Below, piece after piece: positions 46,227 to 57,630 of a stretch of DNA of 64,000 nt (positions within the stretch are counted from its first letter, which is position 1; each line of letters begins with the position of its first letter). The DNA lies in assembly GCA_022828595.1 (NCBI GenBank), contig JAKGHH010000006.1, positions 11,408,633-11,472,632 of the forward strand. Direction: 5' to 3'. Origin of the DNA: Nelumbo lutea (taxonomy: Eukaryota > Streptophyta > Magnoliopsida > Proteales > Nelumbonaceae). The notes below the pieces were generated by a model that saw only the letters and a program-made list of their open reading frames with translations, ran no database searches and was not told the DNA's origin. A program made the position numbers and the translations under genes.

Positions 46227-46895
46227 TGTCATGGTCTGACACAGGCTTAGCCTTGCCTACACTTGGCGGGCTTATATTCAGGGACACCATCATTATTTTT
46301 ACTTGTAAGATTTTTGGGAAAAGTGATGTTACCATCAAGCAGACCACGAAAAGCTTAACGTACTCTTTGAGGAGGGGTGGCCGACCTCCTTGGGTGCCTA
46401 ACCTTGCTCCTAGACCATCATCCCTTGCAGGGTGGCCCTGGTTAATGGTGCATGGACCGACACTATGCTGTCAATACTCAAGGGAGGCTTGGCATGCAGG
46501 CCTGACTCAAGCATGACCCTTCACCACGCCAACCCCTTGCCCAACATTTGCCTTTCATCATGGAACACAAGTGCCCACATCATCGACACATAGGAGACCC
46601 ATCACATTGACACCTAGTTGCCTCTCATCGGCATCCAGTTGCCTCTCATCGGTGTCCAATTGCCTCACATCATGGCCTTCCCCCTTTAGCACGTAAGCAA
46701 TGCCTCCCATGGACTGGCCAGAGCCAGTTGATTGCCCCAGCCATGCCGCTTGAGGTCATGATCCAGTGCTACTGACCTTGGAGGAGCCATCTCATCAAGC
46801 AACTCCTAGCCTCCAAGCATATATAAGGCTTATCCTAGCCTACCTTAGCCTGAAAGCCACACGGGTTTCTTCCATTATAGAACTACCCCATGACA
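46227..46895 (+). repeat. 5' LTR of the small LTR element
   Basis: It pairs with 48146-48900. It contains an internal short duplication of TTGCCTCTCATCGGC-like words near 46620-46665 and TATATAAGGC near 46820 as a possible TATA box. The 3' copy carries an extra segment around 48365-48425. Confidence 0.88.
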
Positions 46896-48145
46896 ATTGG
46901 TATTAGAGCAGACCAGTATAGAGCTACTTGAAGCGGTCATCACAATAAGTAGCACATCATGGGGCGTGGTCCCTAGGCACTTCCACTCAGGCACAAGCAA
47001 GCAAGCATACACATCAGGCCTAGTAAGAGGCCATTGATCATGTCCACATTCCAATGACCCCAAAATAGTGCCCTTGTGGGGGCAGATGCATTGGTTGTTG
47101 TGCTCATATGGGGGCAGACACATGAGCCTTTTAATGGAAGGCATATTGTGGTGGTTTGAGTGGGAGAGTGCCATGTTTCCTCACCGATATCAATTGCTAT
47201 TCATTTTGGTGAGGTGTTGGGCAGTACGCCTACATCTTGGTTTCATGATGGATGAGCCATTGTTCCGTAACTTTGTTTGATGCACTACTAAGGTGGGGAT
47301 AACAGTCTGAAATTGGTTGGTGTTGACGGTTGGTCAAGGAATATCACTAAGGTAGCAGTTTTGCATCATGGTTCTTCGGTTGAAGCCACAATATTGGAAT
47401 GTTAAGAATGTGGGTACACTAGCCATTGGAGCATGGTGGCCCTACCCGGTAATGCATTGGAGGACATGCTTAGCTCGACAACAAGGCAGAACATTTGCAA
47501 CAACAATGTCACATCACAAGGCGAGTACATGTTCAGCAATATCATGGGTAAAAGTTGCCACACTCGCACAAAACTCGGTTAGATTTCCTTGAGGAATCAC
47601 ACATTGGGGCCCCCTCGAAGTGAAGATGTAGCTCGAACCAATGAGGTGAAGTGTAGTTTTGAGGGCCAAAAGAGCATAAGCCATGGCTAGGTTTGAGTAA
47701 CTCATACACAGCAAGGTGAAGTCTGTAGGCCAGAATGATGAAAGGCTACCTAGTACACTGCCAACAACAGGAGTAGACCTATCACAACGTGTTTGGTAGC
47801 ACCACCAAAAAGCTACCAAGAAGACGGTCGAGTCTTGAAGTAAAAATGATACATGGGGTGGACCTCTGTGAAGCATCACACACAATTTCTTCGAGGGCCC
47901 TTCTCACACACTTTCAATGGCATAGCCATCGCATGGTTTCAGTAACCTCAACACAGGGGGGTGAAGTCCAGGCAGGCCAGCATGGTGAAATGGTTTCGTT
48001 CCCATAAATGGAAGCCAACATAGGTGAGACTTGGGTTGGCCAGGCAAGCCCAAGAACTGACAAACAAGTGGATGGCATAGGACACAGACGCCCATTCACA
48101 GAAGGAGCCATTGTCGAGGATGACAATGGATTGAGTGGGGGAGAT

Positions 48146-48900
48146 TGTCATGGTTTAACACAGGCTTAGCCTTGCCTACGCTTGGTGGGCTTACGTTAAG
48201 GGACACCATCGCCATTTTTGCTTGTAAGATTTTTGGAAAGAGTGATGTTATCTTCAAGCAGACCACCAAAAGCTTAACGTATTCTTTGAGGAGGGGTGGT
48301 CGATCTCCTTAGGTGCCTAACCTTGGCACTCCTAGACCATCATCCCTTGTGGGGCGACCTTGGTTAATGGCTAGAATGGCTACTAGGTTTCTCATGGGTG
48401 CACACATAATCATGGGGGCAGTGCATGGACTAGCACTACGTTGCTGATACTCAAGGGAGGCTTGGCATGCGAGCCTGTCTCAAGCATGACCCTTCACCAC
48501 ACCAGCCCCTTGCCCAAGTTGAGTGAGCTGCCCTATTGCCCGTAGCACACAAGTGTGTTCCGGCCCAGCGGTTGTCTTTCATCATGGCACATAGGTGCCC
48601 ACATCATCGGCATATAGGAGACCCATCACATTGATGCCTAGTTGCCTCTCATCGGCGCCCAGTCGCCTCACTTCATGGCCTTCCCCCTTTAGTATGTAAG
48701 CGGTGCCTCCCATGGATTGGCTAGAGCCAACTAAGTGTTTTGACCTTGTGGATTGAGGTCATGATCCAGTGCTACTGACTTTGGTGGAGCCATCTCATCG
48801 GGCAAACTCCTAGCCTCCAAGCACACATAAGGCTTGTCCTGGCCTACCTTGGCCTGGATGATGCATGGGTTTCTTCTACTATAGAACTACCCCTGTGACA
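48146..48900 (+). repeat. 3' LTR of the small LTR element
   Basis: This copy of 46227-46895 has an additional segment with GGCTACTAGGTTTCTCATGG and other indels. It ends CCTGTGACA at 48900. Confidence 0.88.
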
Positions 48901-49640
48901 TATTGGTGGATATGAGACCAAATGTGCCAATCTGATAAGCATCATTTAACTTAGTAAAAATTTACCAAAATGGAATTAAAATGACAATTTTAATATAAAG
49001 ACATGCAAAAGCCATTGCAAACAAGTAATATCATTTGAAATAAAAGAATATATTGGTTTGTTTTAATATATTGTGGTAGAGGTTATTTGGAGATAAAATT
49101 ATAAGATTTTACCATTTGCATCTATGGGTATTAGTATGGGATTTATGAATTTTATCTTATTCCTAAAAAAAAAAAGATTTTAATGGCCCTTGTCAAATAT
49201 GGGCCAAATGTGCTAACCTAGTAAGAATCATCTAACTTAGTAAAAGTTTACAAAAATGGATTTAAACTGACAATTTTTAATATAAAGACCTGAAAAAGTC
49301 ATTGCAAACAAACAATATTATTAAACAATAAAGGAATATCTTGGTTTGTTTTATTGAATTGTGATATAAGTTGTTTGGAGAAAATATTATAAAATTTTGC
49401 CTTTCAGTTCTAGGGTATTAGTATGAGATCTGTGAGATCAAAATTGCTAAGAGCTCAACTTTGATCTCATAGATCTCACACTAATACCCTAGAATCAAAT
49501 GGAAAAATCTTATAATATTTTCTCTATACAACCTTTATCATAGCCCAATAAAACAAAGCAAGATATTCATTTATTATCAAATGATATTACTTGTTTATAA
49601 TGATTTTTGCATTTGGCCTTATATCTGTGAAGGGGCAATT
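48901..49640 (+). repeat. Tandem array, right end, with terminal foldback
   Basis: Anchors at 48910 and 49197 (a shortened 287-bp monomer). From about 49450 the array sequence reappears in reverse orientation up to about 49640. The two arms meet near GCTAAGAGCTC: GGGTATTAGTATGAGATCTG on the left pairs with GATCTCACACTAATACCC on the right. The result is a foldback with arms of roughly 150-190 bp. Confidence 0.8.
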
Positions 49641-49939
49641 AAGATGTTTTTTTTTTTTTTTTTTTGTTGAACAATAAGATAAAATTCAGCTGATAGTCTT
49701 ATCCACAAAATTTAGTCAATAGTCATCCAAGCAGATACACCTTATCCATAAAATTCCAATTGACTTACATCATCATTTTAAGAACAAAAGCAAAACAAAA
49801 CAAAACAAAAAAAAAACACAGCATTCAACCCTCAATATACTCATTCTTCCTTTTGAGTGGATGTCTTCTTTTTTAAACGTACAAATCAAATATATAGTAG
49901 TACAAAAGAAATTCCTTTTAACATCTCAAAAAAGAAACT
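49641..49939. other. Low-complexity spacer
   Basis: It contains a run of about 19 T (near 49650-49668) and a CAAAA-rich stretch (about 49788-49820). No gene was recognised. Confidence 0.55.
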
Positions 49940-50065
49940 CCCATTTGTGAACTTCTAACAACAACCAAATGCTTCTGGAGATATCCAAACAAGAAAGTCA
50001 TCAAGCCGTGAAGCAACTGGCATAGCAATATAGCTTAATTTTGGAACCAAGGATGCTGTTGTTAT
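49940..50065 (-). pseudogene. NPC1-like (Niemann-Pick C1) exon fragment
   Basis: After a GTTTTTGCAG acceptor on the minus strand, the sequence reads SLVPKLSYIAMPVASRLDDF and then VWISPEAFGCC. This matches plant NPC1 sterol transporters, where the same block is followed by RKFTNG. Here a TAG replaces the Arg codon, and KFTNG follows before similarity is lost. NPC1 is a large multi-span membrane protein; only this piece is present. It has no neighbours from the same gene. Confidence 0.65.
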
Positions 50066-50488
50066 CTGCAAAAACAAGAAATGCTCAAGAGCATTCATTT
50101 ATAAGCACTACAATATATTGGATGAAATTTTTTATCATAGAGCAAGTCATCAGATGACTATTAAGTAAAACTAACATAAACAAATTTGATCGGGTGCAGG
50201 ATTCAAACTCAACATGATAAACAAATTTAAGGTTAGCTTCTAATACAACTTCAAGTAAAAAAAATTACCAAGTTGAGTTTTTGTTCTCATAGTGTACAGA
50301 AGTTGATACCAGAGTAGGTTACCAAAACTCAGAGATTTAAGCGAGCCATGTATATAGGTGATTTATGCGATGTAACTTGTAACCAAAAATTACAACCTTG
50401 GTTACCAATTAACCATTAATTTTAGATACAATGTGGCATGAAGTTAGAGCTTGGAATGATTTAAATGAGGAAGATTGAAGGTTTATAC

Positions 50489-50798
50489 CTGTGGTCATCC
50501 AACGCAGGGTTTCAACAAAGATAGAGGAGCACTTGTACTCGACTGGCCTGTTGTAAAGATTGCCACTTTTTCGTTTCTTCATTTCAAAACAGGTCTCGCC
50601 TTCACCAGATGCGTGGGCCACAACATTCTCTTGGAGAGCAACAACTCTCCTGCACTTCTTGCAACGATAGGCAGGACTGGGCTCAATTGCTCAACCTAGA
50701 GATGCTGCTACAGATGTAACTTTGGCAGACAGACCAGGATCAGGCCCGAACTTAGAACTGTCTATATCCTCTCACCACGGTTATAAAAATCACCTGAA
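50489..50798 (-). pseudogene. DUSP12-like phosphatase C-terminal exon fragment
   Basis: The minus strand reads SSKFGPDPGL, then a stop, then YRCKKCRRVVALQENVVAHA, GEGETCFEMKKRKSG and CSSIFVETLRWMT. This is the Cys-rich zinc-binding C-terminal region of plant dual-specificity phosphatase 12-type proteins. A TA insertion after GERI and the TGA break the frame. The fragment ends at a plausible donor, CAG|GTATAAAC, at 50489/50488. The phosphatase catalytic domain is absent. Confidence 0.65.
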
Positions 50799-51044
50799 TC
50801 CATGACCACCCATTTTACCATACTCTTGCACAAAATTAATTTTATCTTGTAAATCAAAACACCATAATAATGGCAAGTTTCAAATTGCAACAACAAAACC
50901 TTGTATTTTGTTTTATTTTGTATGTATTAGCACCTAATTAAGGCTCCGTTTGGAAAGAGTGCAAATGCAAATATGTACAGTGCAAATGCATACAAAATAA
51001 TATAGAATATAAGGTTTATACTCTACATATTTGCATTTGTACCC

Positions 51045-51808
51045 TGATGAGGACGGATTTTGGCCTCCACTGACATAGTGACACCTGGTAGCCTGACCCA
51101 AGCGTGAACTGGCAGCATGGCACAGGCGTCGACTTGGCGACCTAGCACAGGTGCTGAATTGGCGACTTGGCACATGTGCCGACTTGGAGACTTGCAAAAT
51201 GTGCTCGCTGACAAATTCAACATGCATATCCTAACACTCCCACGATCCTTGGATATTGGCCCACATGCCGAATGATCTGGAGGATGGTCAACGTGTAGGG
51301 CAGTTGCCTCAGAGAATTTTGGACTACTTAATCTCAGGTGCGGTGCGTGAAGCCCATGCATAGGGGGCAAGTAAGCATATTCTAGCTCTCATACGTTGTA
51401 ATTTTTAGCTCGCAGTATACTATGAGAGTACTGACTTAAGCATCAGAGCGACCTCGCCAAGTTAGCCACTCTGGGTCCTCTAACATTGGCTCCTTGCAAG
51501 TCTCTAAAGAACTATGAAGTATCAACACCTAATAGGCAACTTGACTCTTAGTTAGCTTGACACCTAATAGGCAGTTCGACACTCTAGTCAGATCGGTACT
51601 TGGTCAACTCGGCACCTAATAAGCAACTTGGCACTCTAGTTATCTCGTCACCTAACCTGTCTAGATCGGCCCAATCAACTCATCACCCAACCTGCCTAGC
51701 TTAGCCCAGTCAGTTCGTTATCTAACCTGCCTAGCTTGGCCCAGTTAACTCGACACCTAATCTGCCCTTAACTCAGTGTGGTCAACTCGACATCCAGGTC
51801 CTCATCCA
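51045..51808 (+). repeat. LTR-like segment related to Tat LTRs
   Basis: It begins TGATGAGGAC and ends GTCCTCATCCA, so its tips are mutually inverted. Inside, TTAAGCATCAGAGCGACCTC and the following CAAGTTAGCC...GGGTCCTCT resemble the 3' third of the element 2 LTR (about 10990-11030). From about 51515 to 51780 a degenerate tandem repeat of CACCTAATAGGCAACTTGGC and CACCTAACCTGCCTAG types fills the end. No target duplication was found, so it may be a solo LTR or a decayed fragment. Confidence 0.42.
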
Positions 51809-51960
51809 GCAAAAGTTCACTTTAGCCTCTGAGTCATTGATCACTTGGAAACAAACCAAATGGCGAGGTAATTAACATGAAAAATTGATACTTCACCCAA
51901 AAAAATTGATCCATCATACCCCTTCCAAAGTGAACCTTAAAGAAATATAGAATTAATATG

Positions 51961-52085
51961 AGAACAATTAGGTAACCGATTGACACATTTGGGAATGATG
52001 GGGCCACTTTGGAAGGAGCACATAATTATTGGGCCTTACCGGAGAAGAGAACAATTAGGTAACCGATTGACACATTTGGGAATGA
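51961..52085 (+). repeat. Direct duplication of 38 bp, 87 bp apart
   Basis: AGAACAATTAGGTAACCGAT starts both copies (51961 and 52048), followed by TGACACATTTGGGAATGA. It abuts the truncated BPP1-like exon copy and probably arose during that rearrangement. Confidence 0.8.
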
Positions 52086-52106
52086 AGTGATGGGGAGGCC
52101 CGGTGG

Positions 52107-52664
52107 CTCCTGGAGAAGAGATCCAAGTTTTCATCCGTATCTCTCGAGATGGCAACGTTGCTCCGACCTCTCCGGAGTTGCGATCCCGCCAAAACAATCC
52201 TCTCTCTGGCCAAAGAATCCCTGCGATTCATATCGACGAATCTGAAAGAGAGACCATGGACAACAGAGAGATGGGGGTGGCAGAAAATGCAATAGTAGAT
52301 ACAAAGCGAGAAGTATGGCTTCTTTTCTTATGGCTTTGTTCTTTTATGTGAAGATGTTCTGAGAGAGAGAGAGAGGGACATAAGGAAAGAGTCGTGGATC
52401 TGTACAGTACTTGGTGCAGTTGTAAGTAAAATTTGGTGATAATAAAGAGAAATAAAAATGAGAGAGGAGGTAAAGCAGCCGAAGTTCAAGAGAAAAGTTT
52501 CAGGAAGAAACAGTAAAGAGAAGAGAGTTAAAAGTGAGAGAACGAAAAATAGAAGAGGGCGGGCGGGAGAGAAGAATGACCGTGGGCCATAGAAGGGTCA
52601 TTTAGTCTTTATAATTTAAGGTTAAATTTCAAAATAAAAATTTAAATAAATGACATGGAATCCG
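52107..52664 (-). pseudogene. Inverted copy of the BPP1-like promoter and exon 1
   Basis: Reverse-strand duplicate of 26577-27134. The ATG is at 52231 and reads MNRRDSLARERIVLAGSQ, then RSNVAISRDTDENLDLFSR, an intact N-terminal exon of the BPP family without the frameshift seen in the other copy. Similarity ends at the exon-1 border (near 52108), and no later exons are present. The leader is GA/CT-rich. It lies head-to-head with the NLR-linked gene that starts at 53093, so its promoter region may be shared or adjacent. Confidence 0.75.
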
Positions 52665-53092
52665 AACTGTGAATTCTGTATGGAGGTTTCTGTAGTGGGC
52701 CCGTCCGTAGAAACGTGAAGTCTCCAAACACGCAAAGAAAATTCACCCTTGTCCCTTGTCATGGATCTAAGGATGCGAACCTCTCCCAGCATCACCGATT
52801 TACAGAAGCCGTCGCTCTCTAATCCTGAACGCAGAGATTAGCACCGCACCTTTGTGGTCCCTATGTCTGTACTCGAAGTTGGCTGACAACGAGACTGCAC
52901 AGCGGAGATAGTTTTGGATGAGAAGAGCCGGTGATCATTTTTTAACCGTCCTTGTTTTAGCGTTCTCCGTCAGAGTGACATCCCTGCAGTTGTCCAAGCG
53001 TGGGGGATTCGAAGTGCAGATTTTTCCGAACCAGCTAAGCCGACCAGGAAATCTAGCTTCATCAGTTGCCTGAGCTTGCTTCTTCCGGAAAC

Positions 53093-53896
53093 ATGGCTGA
53101 TGAAAATATACGGGACGCAACAGCAGATGGATCCGTTGGAGCGTCGCCCCCAAAAGAAGCCGGGCAACGTCATGATCACTCTTATCCATCAATAGTTGAT
53201 GCAGGGTTTCAGACGACTGAACTAGATCCTCCGATCCCGATCATTTCAGAAGCAAAAGCAGAGGCAGTTCTTTTTCCCTTCGACCTAAATGAATTTCCGG
53301 AAGGAGTTGGTCAGGCAGCAGCAGAGGCCTTGGACATGCCTATTATTGGCCTAGAGGCGGCTGAGTATCATGATAAAGCTTACCCATCAAATATAAAGCC
53401 CGGGCCTTCTGAGCCTTTAAGCAGTTCAGGAGTAATTGTTGTTGATGCGGATGAGTATCGTGATCAAGGTTACCCATCAGGTCTTAAGCTCACGATCTCT
53501 GGGCCTTTTAGCACTTCCGGAGGAGCAACGCCAAAAACCGATGCTTGCAACCCAAACAAAATTGTACAGACTAGGAGAAATATTGAGCCAGCCATGGAAA
53601 ACGAAGATCCGTCTGACATAACATGGGAGACCTCCACCTCGTCGATTACGGTTGATCGGACTTCTGCATCGGAAACTTGTCTCCAGCTACTTACTTCTGA
53701 GTCAATACGCCCTTCAATACTTAAGCCTAGCGAAAGTGAAGATCGGTCTGACATAACTGCTGAGCTCCGGCTGGAACCGCCTAACTTTTTTCTCTCTCCA
53801 GGACCTATGCCTGATCATGATCTTTCGAAAAAGAAGGGATCTCGAAAAAGAAACCGTAATGCTTTCTCCTCTCTAAATCGATTTCGGCAAGCCGTA
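53093..53896 (+). pseudogene. N-terminal half of the NLR-linked gene: acidic region with EAR-type motif and basic cluster
   Basis: An open frame from ATG 53093 (MADENIRDATADGSVG) runs to the copia insertion at 53896. It contains FPFDLNEFPE, a DLNxxP EAR-type repression motif, and a basic cluster KKKGSRKRNR near the end that could act in nuclear import. A repeated block has EYHDKAYPSNIKPG and EYRDQGYPSGLKLT. A second pair is NEDPSDIT and SEDRSDIT. The frame is continuous with 58582 once the copia element is set aside (codons Gln-Ala-Val). I do not recognise a known domain. It is either a large N-terminal extension of the NLR or a separate gene fused to it. Confidence 0.55.
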
Positions 53897-54267
53897 TGAT
53901 GGTTGATAATGATAGTAACAGCAAATACCGTAAAAAAATAAGATTGAAAAAAAAAAAAAAACCAACAGAGTAGAACTTGGGCTTAACAAGAGAAAGGTTT
54001 TTTAGTATTCTGATTTTTTCTACTCTGTATCGAACCAGTACATAGGTCTATTTATACTAGATGAAGTCGGTTGAAGGTGAACCAACTTACATTGGACTTG
54101 GGCTGACATTAATTATCTTGGGAGAAGAATCGACATACCTTGGGAATTAACTAGATTTGGAAGATGCAACGAGTTACATTGGAATGAAACAAAAACATTG
54201 AAAATAGATTATCTTTACTGATATTCGAGAGAGTTCATTTAACGACTTCTGAAAATGTGTACCAACA
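53897..54267 (-). repeat. 3' LTR of the copia element
   Basis: It pairs with 58211-58572. It is read on the minus strand as TGTTGGTACACA...ATCAACCATCA. TCTATTTATACTAGA on the plus strand near 54050 gives TATAAATA on the minus strand as a TATA box. Confidence 0.9.
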
Positions 54268-57200
54268 TTAAATACTCCTCCTTGGTGCACATTTCAGCTA
54301 ACTGTTCTTCAGTTTTGCAATGTTTGAGCTCTATTTCTTTGTTTCCTTCTGCTTCTCTGATAAAGTGATACTTGATGCCAATATGTTTGGTTCTGCTGTG
54401 AAATATGGGATTCTTTGCCATTGCAATAGCAGATTTGTTATCGCAGTAGATTTCAGTAGCACCATCTTGTGATTCTCCCATGTCATCAAATATTCTTTTG
54501 AGCCATATATCTTGGCTCATTGTTATTGCTGTTGCAATATATTCTGCTTCAGCTGATGATTGGGCAACAGTTGCTTGCTTCTTTGAAGCCCAAGAAAATA
54601 TCCCTGATCCAAGTGTGAAAGCATAACCAAATGTGCTTTTCATGTCATCAACCGAACCTGCCCAGTCACTGTCGGTGTAGCCAATGAGTTTAGAGTCATG
54701 TGTGACTCTGTACCAAATTCCATAGCTCTTTGTACCTTGCAAATACCTTAGTATTCTTTTAGCTACTCCATGGTGGACTTGACTTGGATTCTGCATGAAT
54801 CTTGATAGTAGACTAACTACATACATGATGTCTGGTCTTGTAGCAGTTAAATAGAGAAGACTTCCAATCATACTTCGAAATTGTGATTCATTTGCCTTAG
54901 GTGAGCCATCTTCCTTTTTGTATGCTTTAGTGTTGTCTAATGAAGTGGAGACTGTTTTGCACCCATCCATTTTGAATTTCTTCAAAAGAGTTTCTGTATA
55001 CTTCTTTTGTGATATGAATGTCCCTTCTTCTTCTTGAGATATTTCAATTCAAAGAAAGTAGTGCATTAGGCCTAAATCAGTCATCTCAAAAATCTTCATC
55101 ATGTCTTCTTTAAACTTCTTGACCATCTTCTCATTATTTCCAGTATAAATGAGATCATCAACATATAAAGAAACAATGAGAGTGTCATTTGTACATTGAG
55201 TCTTGATGTAGAGTGTTGGCTCACTATAGTTCCTCCTGAATCCTTGCTCCAAGAAGTAATTGTCGATTCTGCTGTACCAAGCTTGCGGAGCTTGTTTTAA
55301 GCCATATAATGCATTCTTTAATCTGAGAACTTTGTCTTCTTGTCTTTGCACCACGAACCCTTGAGGTTGTTCCACATAGATTTCCTCCTTAAGATAGCCA
55401 TTAAGGAATGCAAATTTCACATCAAGTTGAAAAGTTTTCCATTTCTTCTGTGCAGCAAGTGCTATCAATGCCCTGATTGTGTCAAGGCGAGCAACTGGAG
55501 CAAATATCTCATTGTAGTCGATACCGTATTGTTGTGAGTATCCTTTGACAACTAGCCTTGCTTTAAGCTTCTGGATTGAGCCATCTGAGTTAAGCTTTGT
55601 CTTGTAGACCCACTTAACTCCAATAGTGTCTTTGTCTTGTGGACGATCCACAAGTTCCCAAGTCTCATTTTTTTCAATCATTTTTATCTCTTCATTCATA
55701 GCTTTTCTCCATTTTTCTTCCTTAAAAGCTTCTTCAAAGCTTTCTGGTTCTATGATCATCAAGTTGCATGTCTCATATATTTCTGTTAAGGATTTAGTGC
55801 GCCTTGGTGGTGAGTCTGGAGTAGATTGTGAAGCTTGTTCCGGTTCTGATTGTGTTGGTGAACTGATTTGATCACGATCTTCTTCAATTCTTTGACTTGG
55901 TAATAGAGGCAAGTTGATAGTCTTTCTTTCAACTTCTTTTGTCTCCCAATTGTATGCAGCATCTTTGTCAAAGCTTATGTCTCGACTGATTATGAGTTTT
56001 TCTTTCCTTAAGCTATAGACTCGATAGCCTTTTGATTGAGTGCTATAGCCTAAGAAAATTCCTTTCTCAGTCTTCTCATCCAGTTTGCCTCTTTTCTCTT
56101 GTTGGACATGTGTGTAGCATATGCATCCGAAAACTCTTAGATGCTTTGCTGATGGTTTTTGCCCACTCCAAGCTTCAATTGGTGTCCTATCTTGCACAGC
56201 TTTAGTAGGACATCTGTTGAGCAGATAGACAGCAATGCTTATTGCCTCTGCCCAGAAAATTTTGGGAAGACCTTTTTCCATGAGCATGGCTCTTGCAGTC
56301 TCCATAACAGTTCTGTTTTTTCTTTCGGATACTCCATTCTGTTCTGGAGTGTATCCGACTGTAAGTTGACGCTCCATGCCTTCATCTTCACAGAACTTGT
56401 TGAATTCATTAGAGGTATATTCTTTGCCTCTATCACTTCTTATGGTCTTGATGTTGCGACCACTTTGCTTCTCAACACGGGCTTTGAATTTTTTAAAAAT
56501 ATCGAAAACATGCGATTTTTCTCGCAAGAAATAAACCCATGTCATTCTAGTATAATCATCAATGAAGAAGATGAAATACCTGTTTTGATTATTTGATGGA
56601 GTACGCATTGGACCACAAATATCTGTATGAATTAACTCAATGGTGCTTTGGCTCTCCAAGCTTTGCCGGATGGGAAGGGTTGTCGATGTTGTTTTCCGAG
56701 CATACACCCTTCACAGACATTGTTGAACTCCTTGATGGCTGGTAGGTCACGCATCATGTTCTTCTGCTGAAGAATCCTTAATCCATGGAAATTATAGTGT
56801 CCGAATCTTCTATGCCATAGCCACGACTCGTCCACTTGTGCTTGCATTGCGATATAACTTGCATCTTTCCATTGAATGGGAAAGCACCTGTTTTCTGTCA
56901 TTTTTGTTTTTGCAATTTCAAGGGATTTGTCTTGCTTATCATAGATTGTGCAAGAGTTTCCCTCAAAACGTAGAGAGTAGCCTCTTTCTATCATTTGGCC
57001 CACACTAAGTAGATTTTGATCAATGTTAAGGACCAAAAGTACATCATTTATGTATTTCTTGCCTTGTTTGGTGTCAACAACAATGGTGCCTTTGCCAGTT
57101 GCTTCCATGAAGTCGCCATTACCAATTTTGACTTTTGTCTTGATTTTGTCAAGGCTATGGAAGATGCTTTCATTTTTAGTCATGTGATTACTACACCCAC

Positions 57201-57630
57201 TATCAAGATAACAAGTATCATTTTTTTCTTCTATTGCAGAATGACAAGCATAAAAGAGATTATTTTCCTCATCTTTCTTTTCTGAAAAATTAGCTTGATG
57301 GGTGTTCTTGAATCTACAAACTTTTTCAACATGGCCAAATTTTTTACAGTTTTGGCATTGTGGTTTTCCTTTAAACCAGCAATCTTTCTCCAAGTGATTT
57401 CTCTTCTTGCAAATACCACATGAAGAAAACTTGTCATTATTTTCTTTTGGTTTTCCTTGTGACTTTCTTCCATTAACTTTTGGTTTATGAGACTGCAGAT
57501 TAATTTTAGACTGAAAGGCAGATTCAACCGAATTTTCATTCTGCCTGTCACGCCTATTTTCATATGTCTCGAGAGAGCTTATCAATTCTATTGGTGATAG
57601 TGTTTCTAGATCCTTTGTTTCTTCTATCAC
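54239..57630 (-). pseudogene. pol: Copia pol: zinc knuckles, protease, integrase, RT, RNase H
   Basis: The minus-strand frame from 57630 has two CCHC knuckles (CGICKKRNHLEKDC, CQNCKKFGHVEKVC) and protease LDSGCSNHM (Asp at about 57204). The integrase zinc region follows (HRRFGH ... CEGC). A one-base deletion near 56636 shifts to the frame starting 56707. That frame holds integrase Asp (HTDICGPM), Asp (IRSDRGKEY) and Glu (EQNGVSERKN), then RT with LYVDDLIYTG (55165-55154). A TGA at about 55049 in HYFL.IEIS replaces a Gly codon. RNase H follows with DSDWAGS, SSAEAEYIA and CDNKSAIAMAKN. Gag-to-RNase H length is near normal for copia. Confidence 0.92.

Larger units (their letters stand above)
46227..48900 (+). 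mobile_element. Small non-autonomous LTR retrotransposon with tRNA-iMet primer site
   Basis: LTRs are 46227-46895 (669 bp) and 48146-48900 (755 bp), both beginning TGTCATGGT and ending TGACA. TGGTATTAGAGCA follows the 5' LTR at 46898-46910 and is the initiator-Met primer-binding motif with one change. A purine tract TTGAGTGGGGGAGAT (48131-48145) precedes the 3' LTR. The interior of about 1.25 kb has no gag or pol; it contains a loosely repeated block (about 47590-47990) ending in GGTGAAGTC...CAG(A/C)ATG(A/G)TGAAA. The size fits a TRIM/LARD-like passenger. No clean target duplication is seen (CCACT and TATTG), but the host array resumes in phase. Confidence 0.83.

Noticed and set aside
46222..48905. 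A 5-bp target duplication around the small LTR element
   Set aside because: CCACT and TATTG do not match; only the phase of the surrounding array supports the borders.
49650..49668. T-run as the poly-A tail of a minus-strand retrocopy of the NPC1/DUSP12 fragments
   Set aside because: The fragments are bordered by splice sites and intron-like DNA, which a processed retrocopy would lack, and no target duplication was found.
50938..51870. A Tourist-like MITE with GGCTCCGTTTGG and CCAAATGGCGAGG ends, enclosing the LTR-like segment
   Set aside because: The tips match poorly and the TAA flanks are too short to be convincing.
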